Below are positions 25,394 through 34,402 of a stretch of DNA of 64,000 nt, in pieces. How positions within the stretch are numbered: the first letter of the stretch is position 1; every line of letters begins with the position of its first letter. This stretch comes from Sphingomonas immobilis (lineage in GTDB: Bacteria; Pseudomonadota; Alphaproteobacteria; Sphingomonadales; Sphingomonadaceae). The stretch is from the NCBI RefSeq assembly GCF_030580995.1, contig NZ_JAUQSZ010000001.1, positions 372,001 to 436,000 of the forward strand. The letters run 5' to 3'. A model generated the notes under the pieces. It did not search any database and had not been told where the DNA came from. It saw only the letters and a program-made list of their open reading frames with translations. The position numbers and the translations under genes were made by a program.

Positions 25394-27762
25394 CAGGCGA
25401 ACTCGTTTTTCGGTCGAGTGCCGTTGCCACCGAACCCGCCTGGCGGCGTGGGCGCGGTCGGGAACGTGCCCCCGGTCGACGTGACCATCCAGCCGAGGAA
25501 GACGAGGTCGGGATTGGCGAGCGAGGTGAGGGCAGGGTCGGCTTCGACCGAATAGGACGAGCCCGAAATGCTCCAGAACACGCCGTAATTGGTGCTGCCC
25601 GTCAGGCTGCCGATGGAGCCAGCTGGAAACGTGATCGTGCTGCCGTCGTCGAGAAGCCCGCTGAACGTCGAGATCGTGATCGTCGTATCGTTGCTGGTAA
25701 GCGGATAGTCGACGCTCTGGCCGGTCAGGCGATATGCGCCGCGCGATGCCCCGGGCGCTCCGAGATCGCCCGCCGTCACCGGGCCCAGCACCAGGCGATC
25801 AGTCGGCGTGCCGCCTATGACATAAGAGACTGCGCCCTCGTAGTCTGCGCCAGGGCTGACGCTCGTCACCTCGCGCCGAGTGACCGAAGGCGTTGCGAGC
25901 CCTGTATCAATCCAGTCGGCATCGGTCCCGCCATCGAGCCGGTATTCGAACACGATCTGCTCGGCATAGGCATTGCCGGAGGCACCCGTGAAGACGATTG
26001 CCGGAATGGACCCGCCCGCCGACGTCAGTGTCGCGCCGGCTAGCGCCCAATCCGACCCGCTCGGCGCAGCGCGCACGGGTGGCGTCTGCTGCTCGGCCAC
26101 GGCACCCGGCACGAGCTCGTCGACTGCGGCAGTCCACGAATAGCAGGATGCCGAAATTTCTTCGATTGCGAGCGTGTTGCGCCAGCTCTCCGCGAGATTG
26201 TAGCTTGAGACGCGGAACACGACCCGTTCGCCCTTCAGGTGCCGGACAGACGTCCACGCGATCCAGTCGCCTTCCTCGAGATGCGAGAACCGAGGGCCGA
26301 GCACGACGGTCGCGGATCGCTCCAGTCGCGCTAGCCGGCGCCTGATCTCGCCGCAGCGCTGCGCCTGCGTTCCTGATGTGACGGCCGTCAGCGTGAGCGT
26401 CTCCTCGCGCGGTCCTCCATCCTCGGCGAGGTCCGCGAGAACGCGCCGCAGCGGAGCGGCATGGTCGACCCAGCGCTGTGTCGGTTCGACGTATCGCGGC
26501 ACGACCGTGTTGACCCGCTGTGTGTCTGTTCTGAACGGGTTAAACGTCAGGCTCTCGCCGACGACGAAGTCCGCGTCGGTGATCTCCGCGACAACGCTGC
26601 GCGCCGCGCCTGGCTCGACCTCCACGCCGCCCTGCACCTGAATGATGACGCCGGCGCAGGCCGCAGCGAACATCTCCTCGGTCGCGATATAGTCTTCGTT
26701 CGCGCGCACCACGAGATTGCAGCGGTATCGCTTCTCCGTCCCGCCCGCCTTCAGCGCGACGGCTTCGTCACAGGTGTTCGCATAGGCGAAGATGCGCTCG
26801 GGCGGCGCTTCGATCGCCGACAGACCGCGGCCAACAAGCAGCATCCCCGGCTGATCGATCCGGTCGCACGCATAGATGCCGCGGACCCAGTTGTAGCGGC
26901 AGTCGATGAGGTTGTCGGTCCATTCCCAGGTGGACGGATCGTCCCAGCGATGCGCGCCGGATCCGCCGATGCTGCTATCCTTGCGCGGCTGGTAGCAAAG
27001 CTTGCCCTTCACGACCCAGAGGAAGTTCGGTCGACCAGCCGTCCAGATCGGGTTCTTCGCATCGGGCTTATCCGCCTTGTACCTCACGACGACGACGGCA
27101 CAGCCGGCGAGGTTGCTGTCGGCATCCCAGCCGCCGAAGCTCGTGACGCATGCGGGCATAACCTGATCTTCGGTGCCCTCAAGCCAGTAGACCTCCAACT
27201 GGTTGTTATAGCCCGGGACAATCCCGCTGCCCGTGAACGCCACATAGACATCGCCAACATAGAAACCGGTGAGCGAGTGGCAGCGATGATCACCGACGTC
27301 GATGACCAGCGTTTCGTAATCGGTGCCGTCAGTCCCACCATCATTGAAGGCATCGGCGAGTGAGCCCCCGGTGCCGACTTCGCCCAAGATGCCTTCGCGC
27401 GGATTTTCGCCGATCGTCATCTGCGCGACCGAGGCCTGCCGATCCTGCGCATTATTCTTCGGTCCGAACAAAGCACCGGCGACTAAGCCGAGTACGAGGG
27501 ACGCTGCCGTGGTCAGCAAAAACGTCGTGACCGCGAGCGCAAGGGCTGTCGCCGTTTGCGTCCCGAGGAAGGCTAGCACCGCCGCCGAGATCGGGTCGGC
27601 GCGAGCCGGCGTCGGCGCCATGATCATCGACGCCACGGACATCGCCAGGCGCATGCGGAACCCGATCGCATGGCGGCGCCACAGAGGCACGGGCCTCCGG
27701 CCGCCCCAGTAAAGCGTGACCCGGCGCCTGCGCCATGGACCCGCCTTCACATTGCTCTCCAT
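25393..27762 (-). CDS. tail-tip/host-specificity (J-like) protein
   Basis: 789 aa. Near residue 50 there is a long hydrophobic, Ala/Thr-rich segment followed by a GNFPREGILG-like pattern (GENPREGILGEVGTGG), seen in siphovirus tail-tip proteins of alphaproteobacteria. A middle domain with LFNPFRTDT-like and RRRLARLERSATV segments corresponds to the hub, and the C-terminal third to fibronectin-like and carbohydrate-contact domains. Likely sets host range. It overlaps the upstream peptidase-like gene by 16 bases. Confidence 0.75.
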   Translation of the reverse strand: MESNVKAGPWRRRRVTLYWGGRRPVPLWRRHAIGFRMRLAMSVASMIMAPTPARADPISAAVLAFLGTQTATALALAVTTFLLTTAASLVLGLVAGALFGPKNNAQDRQASVAQMTIGENPREGILGEVGTGGSLADAFNDGGTDGTDYETLVIDVGDHRCHSLTGFYVGDVYVAFTGSGIVPGYNNQLEVYWLEGTEDQVMPACVTSFGGWDADSNLAGCAVVVVRYKADKPDAKNPIWTAGRPNFLWVVKGKLCYQPRKDSSIGGSGAHRWDDPSTWEWTDNLIDCRYNWVRGIYACDRIDQPGMLLVGRGLSAIEAPPERIFAYANTCDEAVALKAGGTEKRYRCNLVVRANEDYIATEEMFAAACAGVIIQVQGGVEVEPGAARSVVAEITDADFVVGESLTFNPFRTDTQRVNTVVPRYVEPTQRWVDHAAPLRRVLADLAEDGGPREETLTLTAVTSGTQAQRCGEIRRRLARLERSATVVLGPRFSHLEEGDWIAWTSVRHLKGERVVFRVSSYNLAESWRNTLAIEEISASCYSWTAAVDELVPGAVAEQQTPPVRAAPSGSDWALAGATLTSAGGSIPAIVFTGASGNAYAEQIVFEYRLDGGTDADWIDTGLATPSVTRREVTSVSPGADYEGAVSYVIGGTPTDRLVLGPVTAGDLGAPGASRGAYRLTGQSVDYPLTSNDTTITISTFSGLLDDGSTITFPAGSIGSLTGSTNYGVFWSISGSSYSVEADPALTSLANPDLVFLGWMVTSTGGTFPTAPTPPGGFGGNGTRPKNEFA

Positions 27763-28139
27763 GCTCGAACCATCGCGCTCCGGGGAAGGCGGCGTATGCC
27801 GCGCGGGCCGGGGCCGACGACCGTGTCGCCCTCGACAACCACTAAGATCAGTCCATTCCCAGCCGGAATCGCGCCGATGTCGCCGCGTTCGGCGAACGCC
27901 TCCGCGACGAACGGCAGAAGGCCCGACACGGCCGCCTCAAGCCCGCCCGAAGCATCCAAAGCGGCGTGCGCGGCGTCCTCGCTGTCCCATCGCATGCCGG
28001 CGACAAGATCGGCTCCTCCTTGCGCAACGACCGCAGCGGCAGCGAAGCTGACGCAGTCATTCGCGTGATCACCCCATTCGAAGGGCGCGTTCTGTCGCTC
28101 CGCGAAGAAGCGGTGCAGGGCTTCCAAATCGCGGGCCAT
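27747..28139 (-). CDS. DUF6950-like/NlpC-P60-type tail protein
   Basis: 130 aa. The N-terminal pattern PFEWGDHANDCVSFAAA puts a Cys after a Trp-Gly segment, as in DUF6950 and the NlpC/P60-fold peptidases found just before the tail-tip gene in siphoviruses and gene-transfer agents. A matching His is not obvious, so activity is uncertain. It probably sits at the tail tip and helps cross the cell wall. Confidence 0.6.
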   Translation of the reverse strand: MARDLEALHRFFAERQNAPFEWGDHANDCVSFAAAAVVAQGGADLVAGMRWDSEDAAHAALDASGGLEAAVSGLLPFVAEAFAERGDIGAIPAGNGLILVVVEGDTVVGPGPRGIRRLPRSAMVRAWRAM

Positions 28140-28783
28140 CAGCGCTGATCGTTGTCCACGCTATAATAGCGACCACCGCCGCCACCGGCCGAGCCAGACG
28201 TCAGCGCGTTCGCGGCGGTCGCGGGCTTTTTGCCGCCCCAGTAAAGGTTTTTCTGACCGGCGTACGCAATCGCCTTGAAGCCGCCATCGGTCGCCTTGAT
28301 CAGGCGCTGGTCTGCGTCGGTACGCATCCGGCCGCCGCGCCGACCAAGGCCACGCGCAGCTGTCTCAACCGAGGCCTTTATCGTCGACGTGCCGCCAGGC
28401 GTTTCCTCGACCGGAAGCTGGTCAAGCGTCCCGCGCGTGAAAATCTCGGCGTGCAGCAGCTGCGTACCGGATCCGTCAAACAGAAGACGACGGATCACGG
28501 TGATTACGCGCCGCAGCGGGCCTGCATCGAACAAGGCGATGACATCGGGTTCGATGCGGGAGAGCTCGAGCGTTACATTCTGCTCCGCGCCGCCGAGCGC
28601 GCCGCCGGACACGGCAGCGAGGCCGCGATCGCCGATGCCGTCGAACGTCTGCCCATCAATCACGATCTGGTTATAGCCGCCCCAGACCCGCACCGGCGGA
28701 TCAGAAAGTATTTCCACCGCGCCGCTGACTATGACGTCGCCGCGTTCGATTGCCTCGATGGCTTCGTCCGAAAATATCTTCAC
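28139..28783 (-). CDS. tail hub-region protein
   Basis: 214 aa. N terminus MKIFSDEAIEAIERGDVIV, then beta-rich segments, ending in a Gly/Ser tail. Its place, between the distal-tail protein and the NlpC-like gene, corresponds to the DUF2163/gp13 slot of Rhodobacter-type gene-transfer agents, but sequence similarity to DUF2163 is not evident. Likely a structural tail-tip protein. Overlaps both neighbours by a few bases. Confidence 0.55.
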   Translation of the reverse strand: MKIFSDEAIEAIERGDVIVSGAVEILSDPPVRVWGGYNQIVIDGQTFDGIGDRGLAAVSGGALGGAEQNVTLELSRIEPDVIALFDAGPLRRVITVIRRLLFDGSGTQLLHAEIFTRGTLDQLPVEETPGGTSTIKASVETAARGLGRRGGRMRTDADQRLIKATDGGFKAIAYAGQKNLYWGGKKPATAANALTSGSAGGGGGRYYSVDNDQR

Positions 28784-29421
28784 GGCGCGACATCCTGATA
28801 CGCCGAGATCTGGCCCCCTGCGGGGTAGAACCCCTCGTAGGTTGGCTCGGTCAGCTTAGTGTTGCCGGTATCGAGCCGGAACATCGCAGTCGGGCGCAGC
28901 AGGTTGGCTTGCGCGTCGGCGGGCACGAACGCGGGGAGCGCCGGCTTGACGATGGCCGACAGATTGCCGTCGACATCGGCAACCCCGCCACGCGAAACGC
29001 GCGCCAGCGCCCGGCCGGTATCGCCCCATTCAAACCCGATGTAATCACGAGGCGATAGAACCATTCCCCGCATGCACTCCTCAAGCGTCACGACCATGTT
29101 GCCGTCGCTATCGAGCACCTTCGACCAACCGGCCGGTCGCGCCGTGAACGGTATTCCGGCCGAGTGGAAACGCGGCATGGCCCGGGCGACGTCGTACGCA
29201 AGGAAAGGTCGTTGGACGCCGTCGAGGCCGTCGACAAACGCTTGCCAAGCATCGCCCTGCGGCAGCGCCATATTCTGCAATGCGACCATCAGCTGCCACA
29301 CCGGGAAACCTGCCGTGACGCCACGGAGGCGGCCATTGTTCTCAGGCGACAGGAAATCGTTGCGCTGGATCGTGAACTGGCAATCGGTGATGCCGAACGT
29401 CGGCATTGTCGCGACGGTCAT
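28780..29421 (-). CDS. distal-tail-like protein
   Basis: 213 aa. N-terminal FGITDCQFTIQRNDFLSPE and a middle FLAYDVARAMPRF segment recall the distal tail/DUF2460 proteins that cap the tube below the tape measure. No enzyme motif. It follows the tape-measure gene with a 4-base overlap. Confidence 0.55.
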   Translation of the reverse strand: MTVATMPTFGITDCQFTIQRNDFLSPENNGRLRGVTAGFPVWQLMVALQNMALPQGDAWQAFVDGLDGVQRPFLAYDVARAMPRFHSAGIPFTARPAGWSKVLDSDGNMVVTLEECMRGMVLSPRDYIGFEWGDTGRALARVSRGGVADVDGNLSAIVKPALPAFVPADAQANLLRPTAMFRLDTGNTKLTEPTYEGFYPAGGQISAYQDVAP

Positions 29422-31706
29422 CGGATGATGCGCCGTGCTCTTGCATCGCCTGCCGCAGCTACCGATCGCGGCTCAATGCTGCGGTCGAGCTTGTTGATCA
29501 TCGCTTCAAGGCGAGGGATATCGGCCGATTGCACTCCGCGAAAATCGTAATAGCGCATGCCGCCAGGGCCCGATCCATTCTCATTCGCGGGCGTGACACT
29601 GACGGTTTCGTTAGCGCCGACGCGAACAGCTGGGATCCCGTTGATCGAGAGGACATTTCGATCAACGCCTTTGTTCCCACCAACCTTAAACGATCCACCA
29701 GCCGCGAAGCCCGGCAAACTGAACGACGCTGCGCGAGTGGCTGCAAACGACTTTCCGCCGCCGAAAATCGAGCCAAGCAGGCCGCTGAGCAAGCCGCTGC
29801 CGCCCGATCCACCGCCGAGGATTCCGCCCTCAAGCGACTGGAGGCTGATCTTGATGAGGTCACCCAACACCTGATTGAGCGCGGAATGCAGGACGTCGCC
29901 CAGCGATTTTCCGTTCGTAATTGCGTCGACGAGCCCATCGTTGAAAGTTTTCAGCCCATCGACCTCGATCTGCTCGAAGTCTTCGCTAATCTGACCTGCT
30001 GTCCGGTGCAGCTCGTCGCGAAATTTTTCAAGCGGGCTCATCGTCTCGCGCGTTACGCCGCGCGTCGCGGTCGCCTGCATCTTGTCCAATTGATCGAGCC
30101 GCGCCTGCGCGATCTGCTTTTCCGCATCGGTCGAAGAGTTGAGCGCGAGAACCGATTCGAGCGCAGCGCGCTGGCGCTGAAACTCGATGTCGAGCAAGTC
30201 GAGCTGGAGTCGGCGGCGCTCTTTCTGGGTTTTTGCCTCGCCAAGCTCGCCGTTCTTCAGATCCGCTTGCAGCTTGAGCGCCTCGTCGCGAGCCTGAAGG
30301 CTTTCGCGGTTCAGATCATCTGATAGCCGCTGTTCGACGAGTTCCTTTTCCATCTGCACATTAAAGGCGTGGGCGATCTTCAGGCGGTTGGCCTGCTCAG
30401 GCTTCAATTCTCCAAGCTTGGCCTTGCTGTCTTGCTCGTCATCATAGGCCTGCGCGGCCAGATCGATCCGACGCCTTTCTAGGTTCGCCCGCTCGACGAG
30501 GCTGTTGGAAAGATCGGATTCAGTTCGATATTGATCCTGCGTCAGTGCTGCCAGTTCGCGGTCATAGCGCTCTTGCTGCTTGGCCGACTTGTCCTTTTCC
30601 CCGGACTTCGCGCCGCCGCCGCGCGGTGTGGGCAGCGCGCCGTCCAGCACCTTCGGGGCCGTCTTGCGCTGGTCGCGATAAAGGCCAAACTCTTCACCGA
30701 ACTGCTTCGGGAGAAGTTTCGCAAGAGCCCCACGTACATTGTCCGGCGCCTTCGCCAACTGATCGGTGATGTCGTTTCGAGCCAGCTTATTGCGTGCCAT
30801 CGTCGCAACGGCGAGCGACTCCACCTTCGCCGTCTGCGTTGATAGCGGGGAAGCGAAAATCGCCTGCGATTGAACAATCTTAAGCCGCTGGAAAAAGCTG
30901 TCGAGGCCGCGAACGGCATCGGGGATTTTCGCGATCAGGTGTTCGATAGCGTCTGCGAAGTTGTAGAGCGACGTGGCATTTTCCGCCACCACCTTCGCGA
31001 AACTCGCCTGCAGCACCTGCTTGAGCTCAGAGAGCTTATCGGCTGTTTTGTCCGCGTTCTGGATCTGCTCGTCGCTGAGTGCGAGCCCCAGCTTATCGAC
31101 AGTCTTCGCCATGTCGTCGATCGCCGCTGAGCCGCCAGCAAGTAATGTGTCGAGCTTCTGTCCTGCGCGACCAAATAGCTCGGTCTCGACACGCGCGCGG
31201 GTCGCCGGATCTTTAACCTTCGACAGCGCGTCCGCAAGGCGCGGGATTATTTCGCCGGCGGTGTAGACGCGACCGCTCGCGTCTTTGACCGCGATCCCTA
31301 GGTCTCGGAAGGTCGTTGCCTGCGCTTTGCTGCCGTCAGCAGCTTCGCCGATGGTCTTCGTCAACTTCGCGAGCGACGCATCCATCGTGTCCTGCTCGAT
31401 GCCGACCTGCGAGGCCGCATACCGATAGACCTGGAGGTCTTTGCTGGTGACACCGAGCTGTTGAGAGACTTCGCCGAGCGAGCTCGCGTAGTCCAGCGCG
31501 CGGGAGGCTGCGCCGATCAAAGCCGTGACAGTGGCGCCTGCGACGAGCCCTTTCACCGAGGCGCTCAGGCCCTGCATCGTCGACTGGATTGAGGCAGCAT
31601 CGCGCTTCGCGATGTCGCGCGCGCGTTTTGTGCCGCTCTCAAAGTTTGCTGTGTCGATGCCGAGGGTGACGCGAAGCGCGCCGATCAGACCGTCACCTCC
31701 TGCCAT
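29418..31706 (-). CDS. tail tape-measure protein
   Basis: 762 aa, the longest late gene after the tail tip. Start ATG 31706, after GAGGAGG; an in-frame ATG at 31733 is less well placed. The N-terminal part matches lambda-like tape measures (GLSASVKGLVAGATVTALIGA, then LGVTSKDLQVYRYAASQVG). The middle is long charged helix (residues about 370-560) and the end has Gly-rich and hydrophobic segments. It sets tail length and helps DNA passage. Confidence 0.88.
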   Translation of the reverse strand: MAGGDGLIGALRVTLGIDTANFESGTKRARDIAKRDAASIQSTMQGLSASVKGLVAGATVTALIGAASRALDYASSLGEVSQQLGVTSKDLQVYRYAASQVGIEQDTMDASLAKLTKTIGEAADGSKAQATTFRDLGIAVKDASGRVYTAGEIIPRLADALSKVKDPATRARVETELFGRAGQKLDTLLAGGSAAIDDMAKTVDKLGLALSDEQIQNADKTADKLSELKQVLQASFAKVVAENATSLYNFADAIEHLIAKIPDAVRGLDSFFQRLKIVQSQAIFASPLSTQTAKVESLAVATMARNKLARNDITDQLAKAPDNVRGALAKLLPKQFGEEFGLYRDQRKTAPKVLDGALPTPRGGGAKSGEKDKSAKQQERYDRELAALTQDQYRTESDLSNSLVERANLERRRIDLAAQAYDDEQDSKAKLGELKPEQANRLKIAHAFNVQMEKELVEQRLSDDLNRESLQARDEALKLQADLKNGELGEAKTQKERRRLQLDLLDIEFQRQRAALESVLALNSSTDAEKQIAQARLDQLDKMQATATRGVTRETMSPLEKFRDELHRTAGQISEDFEQIEVDGLKTFNDGLVDAITNGKSLGDVLHSALNQVLGDLIKISLQSLEGGILGGGSGGSGLLSGLLGSIFGGGKSFAATRAASFSLPGFAAGGSFKVGGNKGVDRNVLSINGIPAVRVGANETVSVTPANENGSGPGGMRYYDFRGVQSADIPRLEAMINKLDRSIEPRSVAAAGDARARRIIR

Positions 31707-31806
31707 CACTGCCTCCTCGATCAATGAACGCAACGGTGCGTTGGGCCGCCAGCCTAGACTTCGCGATCGTGAGCAAATAGGCTCGCGCGGGCTTTAGGAG
31801 GCGGCG

Positions 31807-32067
31807 TTGGGATTCATTTTTGGAATTATCGGAGGGATTTTAACGCTGCTTGGAGGCGGCCTAATCTACGTTGGCGTCGCCGAACTCCAAAGAGCCGCAA
31901 CGCCATTAAATTTGATAGAGACCACAGCGTCGGTCTGGATCGGTTGGAACGAAGTTTACTCGGGAATTGGCGCCATGATTGTAGCAGCAATGTTTCTCAC
32001 TGCTGCAGGCGTCATCCAAGCGATTAACAATTTGAAGGGCGCCGCGGCGATCAACACTGAGGTTTAA
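31807..32067 (+). CDS. two-helix membrane protein, antisense moron
   Basis: 86 aa from a TTG at 31807, with a perfect AGGAGG site (31796-31801) 5 bases before it. Two membrane helices: IFGIIGGILTLLGGGLIYVGV and GIGAMIVAAMFLTAAGVI. It reads against the whole late operon and sits between the tape measure and the tail chaperones; its stop overlaps the chaperone frame by 4 bases. This is a moron layout: possible superinfection exclusion or lysogenic conversion. Confidence 0.6.
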   Translation: MGFIFGIIGGILTLLGGGLIYVGVAELQRAATPLNLIETTASVWIGWNEVYSGIGAMIVAAMFLTAAGVIQAINNLKGAAAINTEV

Positions 32068-32393
32068 TGCGCCGCGCTCGATCCCCGGTGTTTGGTCGCG
32101 GCGGCCCACGCGTTGAGTGCGGATACTATTTCAGCCTTCGACTGATCTTGCTGAATGGCTGACTGTTTCCCAAAGTCCGGGCGCTTGGTGTCCGCGCGGG
32201 CAATCATGGCTCCCTCTCGGACGATCTTCTGCTGGAGCTCGATGCGTTCGGCATATGCGGCGATCACTGATCCGACGAGGCGCGGGGGCTCCCGCCAGAA
32301 ATAGGCAGAATCGCCGCCCGCTTCGCAATACCGTTGGTGGAGCTTCAGCCAGTCCCAGTTTCGTCCGGCGCTACGGGAGGGTCCGGCTCCTCC
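32064..32393 (-). CDS. tail assembly chaperone, T-like frame (frameshift product)
   Basis: An open frame of 109 codons with no usual start before a GTG at 32267. The part upstream of that GTG looks coding: DWLKLHQRYCEAGGD, then AYFWREPPRLVG and AAYAERIEL, a tail-chaperone pattern like lambda T and gp10-type partners. The frame is -1 relative to the G-like gene, and the two share 32345-32393. Synthesis by a programmed -1 frameshift as a G-T fusion is therefore likely. Confidence 0.55.
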   Translation of the reverse strand, partial: GGAGPSRSAGRNWDWLKLHQRYCEAGGDSAYFWREPPRLVGSVIAAYAERIELQQKIVREGAMIARADTKRPDFGKQSAIQQDQSKAEIVSALNAWAAATKHRGSSAAH

Positions 32394-32722
32394 TTATCCT
32401 CCGCCGGCTTCATTCCAAACGCTGCACCAAGACCTGTGCGCACCGCGTCGCGAACTGACGCAATGCCGGCATCGGCGACGATCTCACCAGCTTGGATCAG
32501 GTGGCAAGGATGCTCCCGCTGCAGGCCACCATACACCAGGGCCCGAAGCAGGGTCATGTCCGCCTTGGCCTGCGTGCGCTCGTAACGCTCGACGATCTCA
32601 TCAGTCGTCATTCCGCCCAGAGCCTGCTCGGCGCAGATGAAGGCGTTCACATCGAAGACGAGTTTGTAGGTCTGATCGCCGGCGACGAGATCCGCCTCAC
32701 CGCGAAGGGGGTTCGTGCCCAT
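32345..32722 (-). CDS. tail assembly chaperone, G-like
   Basis: 125 aa from ATG 32722, which overlaps the tail-tube stop (a GTG at 32725 is in frame). Family pattern: LVAGDQTYKLVFDVNAFICAE then ALGGMTTDEIVERY, typical of GTA gp10/lambda G-like chaperones that bind the tape measure. The C-terminal tail (AEDKEEPDPPV) is acidic, as usual where the frameshift occurs. Cytoplasmic, needed for tail assembly but not in the virion. Confidence 0.75.
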   Translation of the reverse strand: MGTNPLRGEADLVAGDQTYKLVFDVNAFICAEQALGGMTTDEIVERYERTQAKADMTLLRALVYGGLQREHPCHLIQAGEIVADAGIASVRDAVRTGLGAAFGMKPAEDKEEPDPPVAPDETGTG

Positions 32723-33174
32723 CACGGAACCGTCGGGTTGGCGGACGTGTCCAACTGCACAACGGCGCCAGCGACGCGGATCGTCACGGTCGCCGTCATG
32801 CGATCATCGATCGGCGTAGTCCGTTCGAATCCTTTCACGAAGCCAGGGAAGCTATACATCTGGGAATCATCCCCAGGCGGCGTCACGACGCGCATCGTGC
32901 GCACCGCGCCGTCTGCCTTCGCCGTGACGATCATCGCATCGGTCGCGTCGCCTGGATGCCAGTTGATGCCGATCGTGATTTCCCCGGCATCATTGAGACC
33001 GGGAATGAACTCCCGCGTACGACCGGGGCTCTCGTAGTGCGTCACCTCGACTTCGGCGATCTGCTCGTTCGGCAGCGAGACGCTGGTGACCTCGGCGACC
33101 TTCGTGAGCGCGGAAGCGCCCGACGTAGCCATCATATAGAAGCGGGTGCCGTACCCGATTTGTGCAGTCGACAT
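32722..33174 (-). CDS. major tail tube protein
   Basis: 150 aa. STAQIGYGTRFYMM at the N terminus, then VTHYESPGRTREFIPGLNDAGEI, a signature of siphovirus tube proteins, and a beta-rich end. Forms stacked hexamer rings of the tail tube. It lies between tail completion proteins and the chaperones, as in most lambda-like phages. Confidence 0.85.
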   Translation of the reverse strand: MSTAQIGYGTRFYMMATSGASALTKVAEVTSVSLPNEQIAEVEVTHYESPGRTREFIPGLNDAGEITIGINWHPGDATDAMIVTAKADGAVRTMRVVTPPGDDSQMYSFPGFVKGFERTTPIDDRMTATVTIRVAGAVVQLDTSANPTVP

Positions 33175-33186
33175 TGCGGCGCTCCT

Positions 33187-33576
33187 TTATGCTGCCGGTT
33201 GGTGCCAAACCCGTAGGTCCAGCGAAGTGACGTAAGTGACGGCGCCGTTGTCCTCGCGGTCGCTATAGGTACGACTGGCCTCGACGAAGGACCGGGCGAA
33301 ACGGGTTGTCCCGACGACGCCCTCAGGTTCGGCCGCCGCGATAAGAGACTCCGCCAACTCGTCCGCCTCACCGCGGCTCGCGGCCATACAGTCCGCCTGC
33401 ACCAGCGTGCCGCGAAGGACTTGCCGACCCTCGTAGGTGCTGGGCCGCGGATCGCTGGCCACCTGAAGCCGAACGGCTGAGAGAAGGCTTCCCTGCGGTC
33501 GCTCGTCCCGATACACGCGGCCGGCGGCGACGTCCGCAGCCTTCAGGCGGTCACGAAGGTCGGCGGACATCGACAT
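33187..33576 (-). CDS. tail terminator/completion protein (DUF3168-like)
   Basis: 129 aa from ATG 33576, just after the upstream stop. Pattern ADLRDRLKAADVAAGRVYRD at the N terminus, a long central strand region, and C-terminal VTSLDLRVWHQPAA, as in the DUF3168 and lambda U-like terminators that cap the tail. Inferred from order and pattern. Confidence 0.7.
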   Translation of the reverse strand: MSMSADLRDRLKAADVAAGRVYRDERPQGSLLSAVRLQVASDPRPSTYEGRQVLRGTLVQADCMAASRGEADELAESLIAAAEPEGVVGTTRFARSFVEASRTYSDREDNGAVTYVTSLDLRVWHQPAA

Positions 33577-33578
33577 CG

Positions 33579-34058
33579 CTAACCTTTCGCTGCCAGGCGA
33601 GCGGCGCGGCGCGCGAGACGCTGCGCCGCCTTGTCGATCTCGCCACCAAGTTCCTGTTTTACGATTGCGAGAACAGTGCCGCCGGTGGAATCCCATGCGG
33701 GTCGCGCGTGGGGTTGCGCGCCCTGGTGCGTATTGCCGAACTCAGTCTGCACGCCCGCCGCATCGTTCGTGCCCGCATAAACCTCGACGCTGGACTTCCC
33801 GGCCTTCCGAGCTGCCTTCGCCTGCGACTTGTTCAATTTCGTGCCGGCGTGATAGCTATCGCGCAGCGTCCCGGGCGGCCGTTTTGGTGTGTTGGCCGGG
33901 TCAGCGTCGACCGGAGCAAGCGAGCGTACAGCTTCAACGAATGGTGCGAGCGCGGTTAGGCCTACCCGACGAAGAACAGCCGTCTGCGCCGATTTTGGCA
34001 ATTCCGCGAGGGCAGCATCAAGTTCCGCTAGGCCTTCGACCTTGACGCTATAGCTCAC
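33579..34058 (-). CDS. HK97 gp10-like head-tail connector
   Basis: 159 aa. VEGLAELDAALAELPKSAQTAVLRRVG at the N terminus and the EFGNTHQGAQPHARPAW segment near the C terminus are the HK97 gp10 family marks. It joins the finished head to the tail. Overlaps the adaptor gene upstream by 4 bases. Confidence 0.85.
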   Translation of the reverse strand: MSYSVKVEGLAELDAALAELPKSAQTAVLRRVGLTALAPFVEAVRSLAPVDADPANTPKRPPGTLRDSYHAGTKLNKSQAKAARKAGKSSVEVYAGTNDAAGVQTEFGNTHQGAQPHARPAWDSTGGTVLAIVKQELGGEIDKAAQRLARRAARLAAKG

Positions 34059-34402
34059 TGGTCCGCCCGCCCGACCGCGGCGATTTCAAGTGCGACACGC
34101 CGCCCTTTCTCGGTCACTGACTTGATGTCGAACTGCCGGCCGGAACCTATCGGATATTCGACACGGTCTTTCGGATTGAGGTCGGCGACCCGAGTAGACC
34201 AGCGCACGGTGACGACGGTAACGGCGTTGGCGGCGTTCTCCGCGTTTGCGAGGCGCTCTGCGCCCGGGGCGGGGCGCACAGAACCCCAAACATCCGCCAG
34301 CGGCGCAAATCCCTCCGTCTCGTCGCCGTACTCATTTTCGGCGAGGCCAAAGCGAAGAAGGCGTACACGGCGGTCAAGCGATCCGGCGTCGATGCTGATC
34401 AT
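34055..34402 (-). CDS. head-tail adaptor (closure) protein
   Basis: 115 aa. The ATG at 34402 overlaps the upstream stop (ATGA); a TTG six bases upstream would also be in frame. DRRVRLLRFGLAENEYGDE and ADVWGSVRPAPGAE are the family pattern of phage head-tail joining proteins (SPP1 gp16-like). Seals the connector. Confidence 0.82.
   Translation of the reverse strand: MISIDAGSLDRRVRLLRFGLAENEYGDETEGFAPLADVWGSVRPAPGAERLANAENAANAVTVVTVRWSTRVADLNPKDRVEYPIGSGRQFDIKSVTEKGRRVALEIAAVGRADQ

Noticed and set aside
28139..29421. exact Rhodobacter gene-transfer-agent cluster
   Set aside because: Order of tail genes is similar, but int, repressor, att sites and replication genes show a true prophage.
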